Assembly: GCF_000876655.1 (NCBI RefSeq)
Contig: NZ_JYCN01000025.1
Location: 62,001 to 126,000, forward strand
Length of the DNA stretch: 64,000 nt
Source: Arthrobacter sp. SPG23
Lineage (GTDB): Bacteria; Actinomycetota; Actinomycetes; Actinomycetales; Micrococcaceae
Direction of reading: 5' to 3'
Each line of letters begins with the position of its first letter. Position 1 is the stretch's first letter. Made by a program: the position numbers and the translations under genes. This document shows, in pieces, positions 40,627 to 48,224 of this stretch. Below the pieces are notes generated by a model. The model saw only the letters and a list, made by a program, of their open reading frames with translations, did no database searches and had not been told where the DNA came from.

Positions 40627-41499
40627 CTACGCCGGCCAATCGAAGAACCCCTTGCCGGTCTTGCGCCCCAGTTCGCCGCGGGCCACCTTGTCGCGCAGGA
40701 TCTGCGGCGGCGCGAAGCGCTCCCCCAGGGTCGACTGCAGGTACTCCGCGATGCCCAGACGGACATCCAGGCCCACAATGTCAGTGGTCCGCAGCGGACC
40801 GGTGGGGTGCTTGTAGCCCAGTACCATGGCGTTGTCGATGTCCTCGGCGGACGCGACGCCTTCCTCCACCATGCGCATCGCCTCCAGGGCAATGGCCACG
40901 CCCAGGCGCGAGGAGGCAAAGCCGGGGGCGTCATTGACGACGACGGCGGTCTTGCCGAGCGCCTCCACCCACCTTTTCGCTGCGGCGGCCAGGTCCGGTG
41001 ACGTCTGCTCGCCGAGCACCACCTCGATGAGCGTGGACGCGGGGACCGGGTTGAAGAAGTGCAGGCCCAGGAAGTGTCCCGGGCGCTTGAGTTCGCGGGC
41101 CAGGCCGTTGACGGACAGCGAGGACGTGTTGGAGGCAAGGTAGGCGTCGCGGGAGAGGCGCTCCTCGATTCCGCGGAGTGAGGAGACCTTCAGGTCCCAG
41201 TCTTCGGGAACGGCCTCCACCACCAGCTGGCGGTCCTTGAAGTCGTCGTAGTCCACCGTCACGGAAAGCCGGGAGACCATTTCGTCCAGGTTGCCGTCCG
41301 TGGCGCCGCGTTCGATGCTCTTGGCGGCTGCGGACTCCACGCGTTCCCGGGCCGCTTCGGCCGAAGCCTCGTCCCGCTCCACCACCAGGACGTTGGCACC
41401 GTTGATCAGGAAGGCGTGGGCGATGCCCGCCCCCATCCGGCCGCCGCCGAGGACGCCTACAGTGGCGGGAAGGCCCGCCGGAAGTACGGAATTGCCCAT
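40627..41499 (-). CDS. paaH: 3-hydroxyacyl-CoA dehydrogenase PaaH
   Basis: The 290-aa protein has the NAD fold VGVLGGGRMGAGIAHAFLIN, the catalytic His in LGLHFFNPVP, and the C-terminal domain with DIVGLDVRLGIAEYL. It oxidises 3-hydroxyadipyl-CoA to 3-oxoadipyl-CoA. It is the third gene of a thiolase-hydratase-dehydrogenase operon under a PaaR box and starts 2 bases after the hydratase stop. A role in butanoate metabolism is possible, but context favours the phenylacetate path. Confidence 0.9.
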   Translation of the reverse strand: MGNSVLPAGLPATVGVLGGGRMGAGIAHAFLINGANVLVVERDEASAEAARERVESAAAKSIERGATDGNLDEMVSRLSVTVDYDDFKDRQLVVEAVPEDWDLKVSSLRGIEERLSRDAYLASNTSSLSVNGLARELKRPGHFLGLHFFNPVPASTLIEVVLGEQTSPDLAAAAKRWVEALGKTAVVVNDAPGFASSRLGVAIALEAMRMVEEGVASAEDIDNAMVLGYKHPTGPLRTTDIVGLDVRLGIAEYLQSTLGERFAPPQILRDKVARGELGRKTGKGFFDWPA

Positions 41500-41501
41500 G
41501 G

Positions 41502-42350
41502 TTACTTCGTCCCGTCTTGCTGGTTGGAATTCTTGTCTGTGGTGTTGGCCGATTTCTTGGCCGCTTTTTTATCCAAGAAGGTCTGCATCCGGTCGAACTT
41601 CGCCTGGGATTCGAAAAGGATCCCCTGCGCCAGCTGGTCGATCAGCGGGTGCGCCTCTGCGGGGGCGTGGAATACGGACTTGGTGATCCGCACGGCCAGC
41701 GGGTCCTGCCGTGCAATGCGGTCCGCGAGGCTGTGGGCGCCGTCCATCAACACGGGGGCCTCGTGGATTTCTGTGATGAGGTTGACGGCGAGGGCCTGTT
41801 CGGCGCGCAGCACCAGTCCGGCCAGCAGGATCTGCTTGGCAACGGGTTCGCCCACCAGCTCCTTTAGCCGCCAGCTGGCGCCGGCCGCGGCCAGGATGCC
41901 CAGGCCGGTCTCGGGGTTGCCGATGCGGACGCTGGGTGTTCCGATCCGGAAGTCCGCTGCGTACGCGAGTTCCGCGCCGCCGCCCAGGCAGTAGCCGTCC
42001 AGGGCCGCAATCACGGGCATCGGCAGCTTCGCGATCCGGACGAAGATCGTCGAGTTGATGCCCTGCAGGGCGTCGTCCCGGCGCCGTTCACGCAGCTGGG
42101 CAATGTCCGCACCTGAGGCGAAGACGCCGTCCACGCCCGCGATGATGAGCACCTTGGGGTTCTGCTCCAGCGCGGCGCACACGACGTGGAGCTCGTCCAC
42201 CATCTGCTGGTCGATGGCGTTCCGGACCTCGGGGCGGTTCAGTTGCACCACCACCCGGTCCTCACGCTCCTCGACCAGGAGGGTGCGGAAGTCCCTGTCG
42301 GTCAGGTCCGGGGTGCCCAAGTGTCCGTTCGCGCTTTCCGGGGCCGCCAT
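41502..42350 (-). CDS. paaF: Enoyl-CoA hydratase/isomerase (PaaF/PaaG type)
   Basis: The 282-aa crotonase starts at the ATG at 42350, which overlaps the thiolase stop (TAATG). The acyl-CoA site is DGVFASGADIAQLRERR, and the oxyanion hole is ALDGYCLGGGAELAYAADF with PETGLGILAAAG. It hydrates 2,3-dehydroadipyl-CoA (PaaF) or isomerises the epoxide (PaaG); sequence alone does not decide, so the symbol is provisional. The N-terminal 30 residues are an extension. Confidence 0.85.
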   Translation of the reverse strand: MAAPESANGHLGTPDLTDRDFRTLLVEEREDRVVVQLNRPEVRNAIDQQMVDELHVVCAALEQNPKVLIIAGVDGVFASGADIAQLRERRRDDALQGINSTIFVRIAKLPMPVIAALDGYCLGGGAELAYAADFRIGTPSVRIGNPETGLGILAAAGASWRLKELVGEPVAKQILLAGLVLRAEQALAVNLITEIHEAPVLMDGAHSLADRIARQDPLAVRITKSVFHAPAEAHPLIDQLAQGILFESQAKFDRMQTFLDKKAAKKSANTTDKNSNQQDGTK

Positions 42351-43579
42351 TAGACGCGCTCCAGCAGCATCGCGGTGCCCTGGCCGACGCCGATGCACAT
42401 GGTGGCGAGGCCCATTTTGGCGTCTTCGCGTTCCATCCGGCCCAGCAGGGTGATGGCGATCCGGGAGCCGCTGGAACCGAGCGGATGCCCCAAACTGATG
42501 GCGCCGCCGTCGCGGTTCACAATCTCCGGGTCCAGCCCGAGCCGGCGCATGCTGGCCAGCGACTGCGTGGCAAAGGCTTCGTTAAGTTCGACGGCGCCAA
42601 GGTCACCCACGCTGTAGCCGCTCCGGCCCAGCACTTTCTGGGTGGCGGGGACGGGGCCGATGCCCATAATTTCGGGTTCGCAGCCGGCTGAGGCGCCGTC
42701 AACGATGCGGGCCCGCGGGGTGAGGCCCAGCTTCTGGATGGCCGCTTCGGACGCCACGATGATGGCGGAGGCGCCGTCGTTCAGCGTGGAGGAGTTGCCG
42801 GCCGTGACGATCGAGCCGCCCTTGACCACGGGGCGGAGCCCGGCGAGCACGTCCATGGTGGTCCCGGCGCGGGGGCCTTCGTCGGTGTCCACCACTGTTT
42901 CGCCCTTGCGGGTCTTGACCGTCACCGGGACGATTTCGTCCTTGAACCGGCCGGCGGCGATGGCCTCGAGTGAGCGTTCGTGGGAACGGACCGCAAAGGC
43001 GTCCGCGTCTTCGCGGGAGATACCGTCCACGCGGCCCACTTCCTCGGCGGTTTCCGGCATGGAGTAGGTCATTTTGCCGTCCCGGGAGAGCTCCCCCTGC
43101 TGGAACAGCGGGTTGGCGAACCGCCAGCCGATGGAGGTGTCGAAGATGGCGCCGGGCTTCGCGAAGGCCGTCTGTGGCTTTTCCTGCACCCAGGGCGCCC
43201 GGCTCATGGATTCAACGCCGCCGGCAATCACGATGTCCGCGGCTCCCGACTTGATCATGTGGCTGGCCATGATGATGGCGCTCAGGCCGGAGGCGCACAG
43301 GCGGTTGACCGTAATGCCGGAAATATGGAGCGGAAGCCCGGCCAGCAGGGTGGCCATGCGGGCCACGTTGCGGTTTTCCTCGCCGGCGCCGTTGGCGTTG
43401 CCGAGGATCACTTCGTCGATGGAATCGGGGTCAAGGCCTGCGCGGGAGACGGCCTCGCCGACCACGAGGGCGGCAAGGTCGTCGGGACGGACAGCGGAGA
43501 GCGCGCCTCCGTAGCGGCCCACTGGTGTGCGGGCACCGCCCACCAAAAATGCCTGCGGTCCTGCTACTGCTGAGGCCAT
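42350..43579 (-). CDS. paaJ: 3-oxoadipyl-CoA thiolase
   Basis: The 409-aa enzyme starts at the ATG at 43579 (MASAVAGPQAFLVGGARTPV). The nucleophile is Cys95 in NRLCASGLSA, the second site is LGHPLGSSGSRI, and the third is CIGVGQGTAM. It splits 3-oxoadipyl-CoA with CoA into succinyl-CoA and acetyl-CoA. It leads the operon with the hydratase and dehydrogenase. A PaaR box lies 74 bases upstream. A general acetyl-CoA acyltransferase is the alternative. Confidence 0.88.
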   Translation of the reverse strand: MASAVAGPQAFLVGGARTPVGRYGGALSAVRPDDLAALVVGEAVSRAGLDPDSIDEVILGNANGAGEENRNVARMATLLAGLPLHISGITVNRLCASGLSAIIMASHMIKSGAADIVIAGGVESMSRAPWVQEKPQTAFAKPGAIFDTSIGWRFANPLFQQGELSRDGKMTYSMPETAEEVGRVDGISREDADAFAVRSHERSLEAIAAGRFKDEIVPVTVKTRKGETVVDTDEGPRAGTTMDVLAGLRPVVKGGSIVTAGNSSTLNDGASAIIVASEAAIQKLGLTPRARIVDGASAGCEPEIMGIGPVPATQKVLGRSGYSVGDLGAVELNEAFATQSLASMRRLGLDPEIVNRDGGAISLGHPLGSSGSRIAITLLGRMEREDAKMGLATMCIGVGQGTAMLLERV

Positions 43580-43653
43580 GGAAACACCCTTCACGCGATT
43601 AACGGCAATGTCATCTGCGGCGCCAAACAGCGTTTGAATCAACAACCGCTAAT

Positions 43654-43675
43654 TTACCGACCGTTCGTTCTATAA
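43654..43675. promoter_or_regulatory. PaaR box before the paaJ-paaF-paaH operon
   Basis: TTACCGACCG, two bases, then CGTTCTATAA. Five of ten bases of the right arm mirror the left exactly at the ends and core; the left half matches the paaZ site in 9 of 10. It lies between the pentapeptide gene and paaJ. Confidence 0.75.
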
Positions 43676-43718
43676 AGATTACACTGCGGCCGCAAGGGGT
43701 CAACCAACTTCCCGGTAC

Positions 43719-44405
43719 TTACAGAACCGTGACGCCGAGGTGGGCTGCCAGCAGCGGGGCCAGCAGGGTCAGCTGATAGTCGTCGATCACCACGCCGGAC
43801 AGGCTTCCGAGTCCGCTGATGGTGCGGAAGTCCGTGCCGCGGAGGTCGAAATCCTTGAGTTTGGCGCCGGCGAGGTCGAGCGTGCCGATGGTGCAGTTCT
43901 TCAACGCCACCCGGGTTCCCGTCACCGACCCCAGGTCCAGCTCATTGATGATGCAGTCGCTGATCTGCACATCCGTCAACCTGGAGCCGCGCAAGTTCAC
44001 ATAGTCCAGCTTCCCGCCGTCAATCCGCACCGACGTCCAGCCGCTCTCGTACAGCTCCGCCGAACCCCACCGGGGATTGGCGATCTCCACATCCCGCAAC
44101 GTGGCCCGCGCCGCGGTCAGTACCGGGGCGTACATTTCGGCCAGTATGCAATCCCGGAACGTCGCGCCGCGCAGCTGCGTCTCGTTGAAGGAGACCCCTT
44201 CGAAGGCACACTCGGCGAAGTCCGTGCCGCTGAGCTCGAGGCCGTCCGCATCGGCGCGGCTGAACCTGAGGCCGTCATACCGTTCGCCCCGCTGGAAATC
44301 CGGTGCGGGCTCATCGCGTATCTCTTCCAGCCTGACCGGGGAAAGCCTGGGGGCCGTCACCTTGGGCGCTTTGGGTGCCTTGCCTGCCGCGCGACCGTCC
44401 GCCAT
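43719..44405 (-). CDS. Pentapeptide-repeat protein
   Basis: The 228-aa protein contains runs of A(D/N)LXX-type pentads from about residue 45 to 215: LRFSRADADGLELSGTDFAE, FNETQLRGATFRDCILAEMY, VNLRGSRLTDVQISDC, LAGAKLKDFDLRGTDF. The fold is a right-handed square helix. Some members protect DNA gyrase from quinolones; most have unknown roles. The start at 44405 shares its base with the stop of the SRPBCC gene, so the two are coupled. Confidence 0.88.
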   Translation of the reverse strand: MADGRAAGKAPKAPKVTAPRLSPVRLEEIRDEPAPDFQRGERYDGLRFSRADADGLELSGTDFAECAFEGVSFNETQLRGATFRDCILAEMYAPVLTAARATLRDVEIANPRWGSAELYESGWTSVRIDGGKLDYVNLRGSRLTDVQISDCIINELDLGSVTGTRVALKNCTIGTLDLAGAKLKDFDLRGTDFRTISGLGSLSGVVIDDYQLTLLAPLLAAHLGVTVL

Positions 44406-44878
44406 CAGAGGGACTCGGCCTTCGCTGCGATGTCGGCGACGTCCTTGGCCAGCGCCTTCCGGGTAATGCCCATGCCGATCCTGCCGAAAAGTGCCAGCAT
44501 GACCTTGCTGAGGAGGGTGGGCCTGACGACTTGGGCGCCGAAGGTCAGCGTGAGGTCAGTCCCGCCGTCCCGTCCGGCAAGGATGAACCGCGTGGTGTAG
44601 TGGGCACCGCCCTGGAGCGCCTTGACCGTGGTGGTTCCGGCCCGCGTTGGCGACGGCGGCTCAGCCTGGGACACCCACATCTCGACGGTTTCCGCCTGGC
44701 CCATCATGGCCCGGGTTTCCTTCCACCGGGTACCTTCACCGTATGCGCCCTCGCTGAGCATCTGGACGGACTCGACTCCGGAGAGGGTGGCGGCGGAGCC
44801 CGGGATGTCCGAAATCACGACCCATACCTTGTCCGGACTGGCATTGACGTGATGCGTGAGCGTGGTCTTGTGGTCCAT
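44405..44878 (-). CDS. SRPBCC-family protein
   Basis: The 157-aa protein reads HKTTLTHHVNASPDKVWVVI and then SAATLSGVESVQMLSEGAYG, the START-like pattern of polyketide-cyclase/dehydrase relatives. It ends at the start of the pentapeptide gene (one-base overlap), so they form a two-gene unit. The ligand is unknown. Confidence 0.82.
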   Translation of the reverse strand: MDHKTTLTHHVNASPDKVWVVISDIPGSAATLSGVESVQMLSEGAYGEGTRWKETRAMMGQAETVEMWVSQAEPPSPTRAGTTTVKALQGGAHYTTRFILAGRDGGTDLTLTFGAQVVRPTLLSKVMLALFGRIGMGITRKALAKDVADIAAKAESL

Positions 44879-44977
44879 GACCTCGAGCCTATCCGCGAGC
44901 GCGGGCAGGCGTCACAGGAGACGCCCGGCAGGGCGGCCCAAAGTGGCGAAAGCACGCCTGAATCGGCGTCCTTGATT

Positions 44978-44988
44978 TAGTAAGCATG
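44978..44988 (-). promoter_or_regulatory. Inverted copy of the shared CATGCTTACTA motif before csbD
   Basis: TAGTAAGCATG is the reverse complement of the first 11 bases of the motif at 6383 and 12838. GGGTAA follows at 44999, which would suit a general-stress sigma -10, but a proper -35 spacing was not proven. Confidence 0.35.
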
Positions 44989-45046
44989 CTTTGTGTTAGG
45001 GTAAAAGTGCTTAGTTTTTAACCGGCAACGAGAGGTGGAATACACC

Positions 45047-45223
45047 ATGGGTATCGGCGACAAAATTCAGAACGAAGCAGAGCACCTTGGCGGCAAGGCC
45101 AAGGAAGCGGCCGGCAACGCCACGGACAATGACCGTCTGCGCGCAGAGGGTCAGAAGGACCAGGTTGTTGCTGACGCCAAGAAAGTTGGCGAAAACGTGA
45201 AGGACGAGTTCAAAAGAGACTAA
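45047..45223 (+). CDS. CsbD-family stress protein
   Basis: The 58-aa protein starts at an ATG at 45047 after GAGAGGTGG. It has the CsbD pattern GDKIQNEAEHLGGKAKEAAG, then RLRAEGQKDQVVADAKKVGE: a lysine- and alanine-rich, charged four-helix sequence. CsbD proteins rise under general stress; their mechanism is unknown. A strong terminator follows. Confidence 0.92.
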   Translation: MGIGDKIQNEAEHLGGKAKEAAGNATDNDRLRAEGQKDQVVADAKKVGENVKDEFKRD

Positions 45224-45259
45224 AGCATCCCGGGCGGGGGCCACGGCCACTGCCTAGGA

Positions 45260-45300
45260 AAAAACGGCGGGCATTCCTTTGGGGGATGCCCGCCGTTTTT
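45260..45300 (+). terminator. Rho-independent terminator after csbD
   Basis: AAAAACGGCGGGCAT (45260-45274) pairs perfectly with ATGCCCGCCGTTTTT (45286-45300), loop 11 bases. It has A- and T-runs on both sides and could work in both directions. Confidence 0.92.
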
Positions 45301-45346
45301 GTGAGATTCTCGGGTGGACAGCAACCGCCAACGGAAGGTCCGCACC

Positions 45347-46096
45347 ATGACGATCATCGACCTGGGCGGTGCCGGAAGTAACGCGGCCACGCCCGCAGAC
45401 ACTGCCGGGACCGGCTCCCCCAACCTGCGCGGGTACCTGGCTGAACCCGCGGGACAGGGCCCGTTTCCCGCCGTCCTGATGATCCACGAAGCGTTCGGCC
45501 TCAACGACATTTCACGCCGCCAGGCGGACCGGCTGGCGGCCGCCGGCTACCTGACCCTGGCGGTGGACCTGTTCAGTGACGGCGGCATGCGGCGCTGCAT
45601 AGTCTCCACCATGAGGGCGATGGCGTCCGGATCCGGCCGGGCCTTCACGGACCTGGCCATCGCGCAGGCCTGGCTGGAGAACTCCGGCCGGACCAACGGC
45701 AAGATCGGCGTGATCGGCTTTTGCATGGGCGGCGGCTTCGCACTGCTGCTCGCCAACAAAGGCTTCGACGCAGCCGCCGTCAACTACGGCAGGCTGCCGA
45801 AAGACCCGGAGGAGGCCCTGGCGGGCGCGTGCCCCATCGTGGGCAACTTCGGCAAGGCGGACCGCACGCTGGCCGGCGCTGCAGCGGAACTCGAAGCTGT
45901 GCTGGACACGCTGGGCGTCGAGCACGACATCAAGGAGTTCAACGGCGCCGGCCATGCCTTCATGAATGACGCCGAAGAGGGACCGCGGATCCTGCGCCCG
46001 CTCTTCCGGGTGATGGGCATCAAGCCGGACCCGGAGGCGGCGGCGGAAGCATGGCAGCGGATCGAGGACCACTTCGCCCGCCACCTGAAGGACTAG
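45347..46096 (+). CDS. Dienelactone hydrolase-family protein
   Basis: The 249-aa alpha/beta hydrolase starts at an ATG at 45347 after GGAAGGTC. Key parts are AVLMIHEAFGLNDISRRQAD, the nucleophile elbow GFCMGGGFAL (Cys as in dienelactone hydrolases), and a C-terminal His in GAGHAFMND. These hydrolyse dienelactones from chlorocatechol breakdown or other esters. No aromatic ring-cleavage genes are adjacent, so the natural substrate is open. Confidence 0.87.
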   Translation: MTIIDLGGAGSNAATPADTAGTGSPNLRGYLAEPAGQGPFPAVLMIHEAFGLNDISRRQADRLAAAGYLTLAVDLFSDGGMRRCIVSTMRAMASGSGRAFTDLAIAQAWLENSGRTNGKIGVIGFCMGGGFALLLANKGFDAAAVNYGRLPKDPEEALAGACPIVGNFGKADRTLAGAAAELEAVLDTLGVEHDIKEFNGAGHAFMNDAEEGPRILRPLFRVMGIKPDPEAAAEAWQRIEDHFARHLKD

Positions 46097-46101
46097 TCCC
46101 C

Positions 46102-46161
46102 ATCGATTGCTCCGCAACGGCCTTTTTGCGGCCCCGTAACGGCGTTTACGGAGCAACCGAT
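46102..46161. repeat. Intergenic palindrome between the hydrolase and permease genes
   Basis: ATCGATTGCTCCG (46102-46114) pairs with CGGAGCAACCGAT (46149-46161) with one mismatch. The inner part holds GGCCTTTTTGCGGCC. It lies between convergent genes and resembles the other palindromes in place but not in sequence. Confidence 0.7.
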
Positions 46162-46239
46162 GAGGGAAATGGCGGACGACGGCGGCGGCCACCTCGTGAG
46201 GTGACCGCCGCCGTCGTCGTACTGCTTGGGTGAACAGCG

Positions 46240-47700
46240 TTAGCTGAAGAGCTCGCTCTTCGGTTCGTTGTTCCTGACCTTCTTCCAGCCGAGCCACAGC
46301 ACCAGGACAAAGAACGGAATGGTGGCGAGGGTCCAGAGGCCGAGGTGGAAGACCTCACCGGTCTTGCTGGTCATGGTGTCGAAGCCGATCAGCACGGTGA
46401 TGGCCAGCAGGGCAACCAGGCCGGCCCAGCTGCTCCAGGTTCCGCCGGGCGCGGGCAGGGAGGAGACCTTGCCCTTCGTCTTGCGCAGCGCGATCTGGCT
46501 GGCGAAGATGGCACCCCACGTGAAGATCACGCCGATGGACGCGGAGTTGAGCGCGAGGTCGAAGGCGTGCGAGCCGCCCAGCCAGATGTTCAGCAGGATG
46601 CCGACGAGGTAGACGGCGCCGATGGCCAGGATGGCCGCGTACGGCACGTGGCTCTTGGACATCCGGGTCAGCCACTCCGGGGCGTGCCCGTTGTTGGCCA
46701 TGGTGCGGAAGATCCGGCCGATCGAGTACAGGCCCGAGTTGCAGGAGGACAGCGCGGCGGTGATGACGATCATGTTCATGACGTCGCCCATCCAGCCCAG
46801 GCCCATCTGGCCAAAGACGGTGACGAACGGCGAGGTGCCTGCCACGTACTGGTCCGAGGGCAGCAACATGGCCAGCAGTGTCACCGAACCGACGTAGAAC
46901 ACCACGATGCGGAAGACCACGGCCCGGATCGCCTTGGGTACTTCCTTGGCAGGGTCCTGCATTTCGCCGGCCGTGATGCCGACGAGCTCAATCCCGTTGT
47001 AGGCGAAGATCACGGCGTTCAGGACCAGGATCATGACCAGGGCACCCTTGGGGAACATTCCGCCTTCGGCTGCGAAGAGGTTGTTGACCGAGGCATGGCC
47101 GTCGCCCACCTGGGCGTTGGTGACCACCATGAAGGTGCCCACGGCCAGGAAGATGAGGATGGCGCCGACCTTGAGGCAGGACGCCCAGAATTCGAATTCG
47201 CCGAACGCCTTGACGCTCATGAGGTTGACGCCCACGAGCAGCAGCAGGGCAGCGATGGCGGTCAGTTCAACCGGCACGTTGGGGAAGAAGAACTGGAAGT
47301 ACAGTCCGATCGCGATGAGCTCGGCGATGCCCGTCATGGCCCAGTTGATGAAGTACATCCAGCCGGACACGTAGGCGCCCTTTTTGCCGAACATTTCGCC
47401 GGCGTAGCTGACGAACGAGCCGGACGTCTGGCGGTACATGATGAGCTCGCCCAGGGCGCGCATCAGCAGGTAGGCGATGACGCCGGCAAGGGCGTAGGAG
47501 AAAATCAGCGCAGGGCCGGTGGAGGCCAGGCGTCCGCCGGCACCCATGAAGAGGCCGACGCCGATGGCGCCGCCCATGGCGATCATGGTGACCTGGCGGC
47601 CGCTCAGGGACTTCTTGTAGCCCTCGGCACTGAGGGTGGAGTCGACGACGGCGGATTGCACCGTCGGGCTCTTAAGTTCTGTTGGGGTACTTTGTGGCAC
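46240..47700 (-). CDS. Amino-acid permease of the APC superfamily (GabP/AnsP type)
   Basis: I start at the GTG at 47700 (486 aa), with AAGGAA 4-5 bases upstream. Twelve helices are visible. The first carries the substrate motif MIAMGGAIGVGLFMGAG, and the family segment NAVIFAYNGIELVGITAGEM is typical of the AAT group. Members import GABA, asparagine, aromatic or D-amino acids by proton symport; the substrate is not set. It stands alone. Confidence 0.87.
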   Translation of the reverse strand: MPQSTPTELKSPTVQSAVVDSTLSAEGYKKSLSGRQVTMIAMGGAIGVGLFMGAGGRLASTGPALIFSYALAGVIAYLLMRALGELIMYRQTSGSFVSYAGEMFGKKGAYVSGWMYFINWAMTGIAELIAIGLYFQFFFPNVPVELTAIAALLLLVGVNLMSVKAFGEFEFWASCLKVGAILIFLAVGTFMVVTNAQVGDGHASVNNLFAAEGGMFPKGALVMILVLNAVIFAYNGIELVGITAGEMQDPAKEVPKAIRAVVFRIVVFYVGSVTLLAMLLPSDQYVAGTSPFVTVFGQMGLGWMGDVMNMIVITAALSSCNSGLYSIGRIFRTMANNGHAPEWLTRMSKSHVPYAAILAIGAVYLVGILLNIWLGGSHAFDLALNSASIGVIFTWGAIFASQIALRKTKGKVSSLPAPGGTWSSWAGLVALLAITVLIGFDTMTSKTGEVFHLGLWTLATIPFFVLVLWLGWKKVRNNEPKSELFS

Positions 47701-47906
47701 AACTGTTCCTTGTGGGTCGGGGTATGGCCGGCTCAGGAACGCAGAGCAATTCTCCGGATAATTCGGGCTTATCCCTCGTCTGGGCAATTATCCGGAGGAA
47801 AACTCGCAAGGCGTCGAAGTTCGCGCGGCCTCCCCAGTTTACAAGGCCCGCGGAACCGTCAGTGACGCAGACAACAGCAGCAAGGAGTTATGCCGAATAA
47901 ATTCGG

Positions 47907-48224
47907 CTACCTCGCGGAGGTTCGCAGAATAATATTCTGATGGTTGTCGATTTGGACGTCATAGCTGGTCAAAGGTTCGGCGCCGGTGGTGGAGCATCCG
48001 GTATCCAGCCTGAAGGCGTTCTGGTGCAGCGGGCACAGGACCACGTCCTGGTCGATGGTGCCGTCCGCGATCGGACCGCCCTTGTGCGGGCAGACGGCGG
48101 ACAGCGCCCGCAGGGTGCCGTCGCGGAGCCGGAACACCGCCACCTGCTCGCCGTCGACGCCGAACGCCCGCCCCTCCCCGAAGGGAATCTGGCCGACGGG
48201 CCCGAGGTTGCGGCCGGCATTCAT
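47907..48224 (-). CDS. nirD: Nitrite reductase small subunit (Rieske)
   Basis: The 105-aa protein has a Rieske 2Fe-2S site: Cys45 and His47 in CPHKGG, Cys64 and His67 in CPLHQNAF. It is the small subunit of NADH-dependent assimilatory nitrite reductase, which makes ammonium. It overlaps nirB by 4 bases and is the last gene of the unit. Confidence 0.93.
   Translation of the reverse strand: MNAGRNLGPVGQIPFGEGRAFGVDGEQVAVFRLRDGTLRALSAVCPHKGGPIADGTIDQDVVLCPLHQNAFRLDTGCSTTGAEPLTSYDVQIDNHQNIILRTSAR

Noticed and set aside
46345..47865. 506-aa plus-strand ORF opposite the amino-acid permease
   Set aside because: Very rich in Gly, Asp, His and Gln with no domain; shadow of the permease gene.
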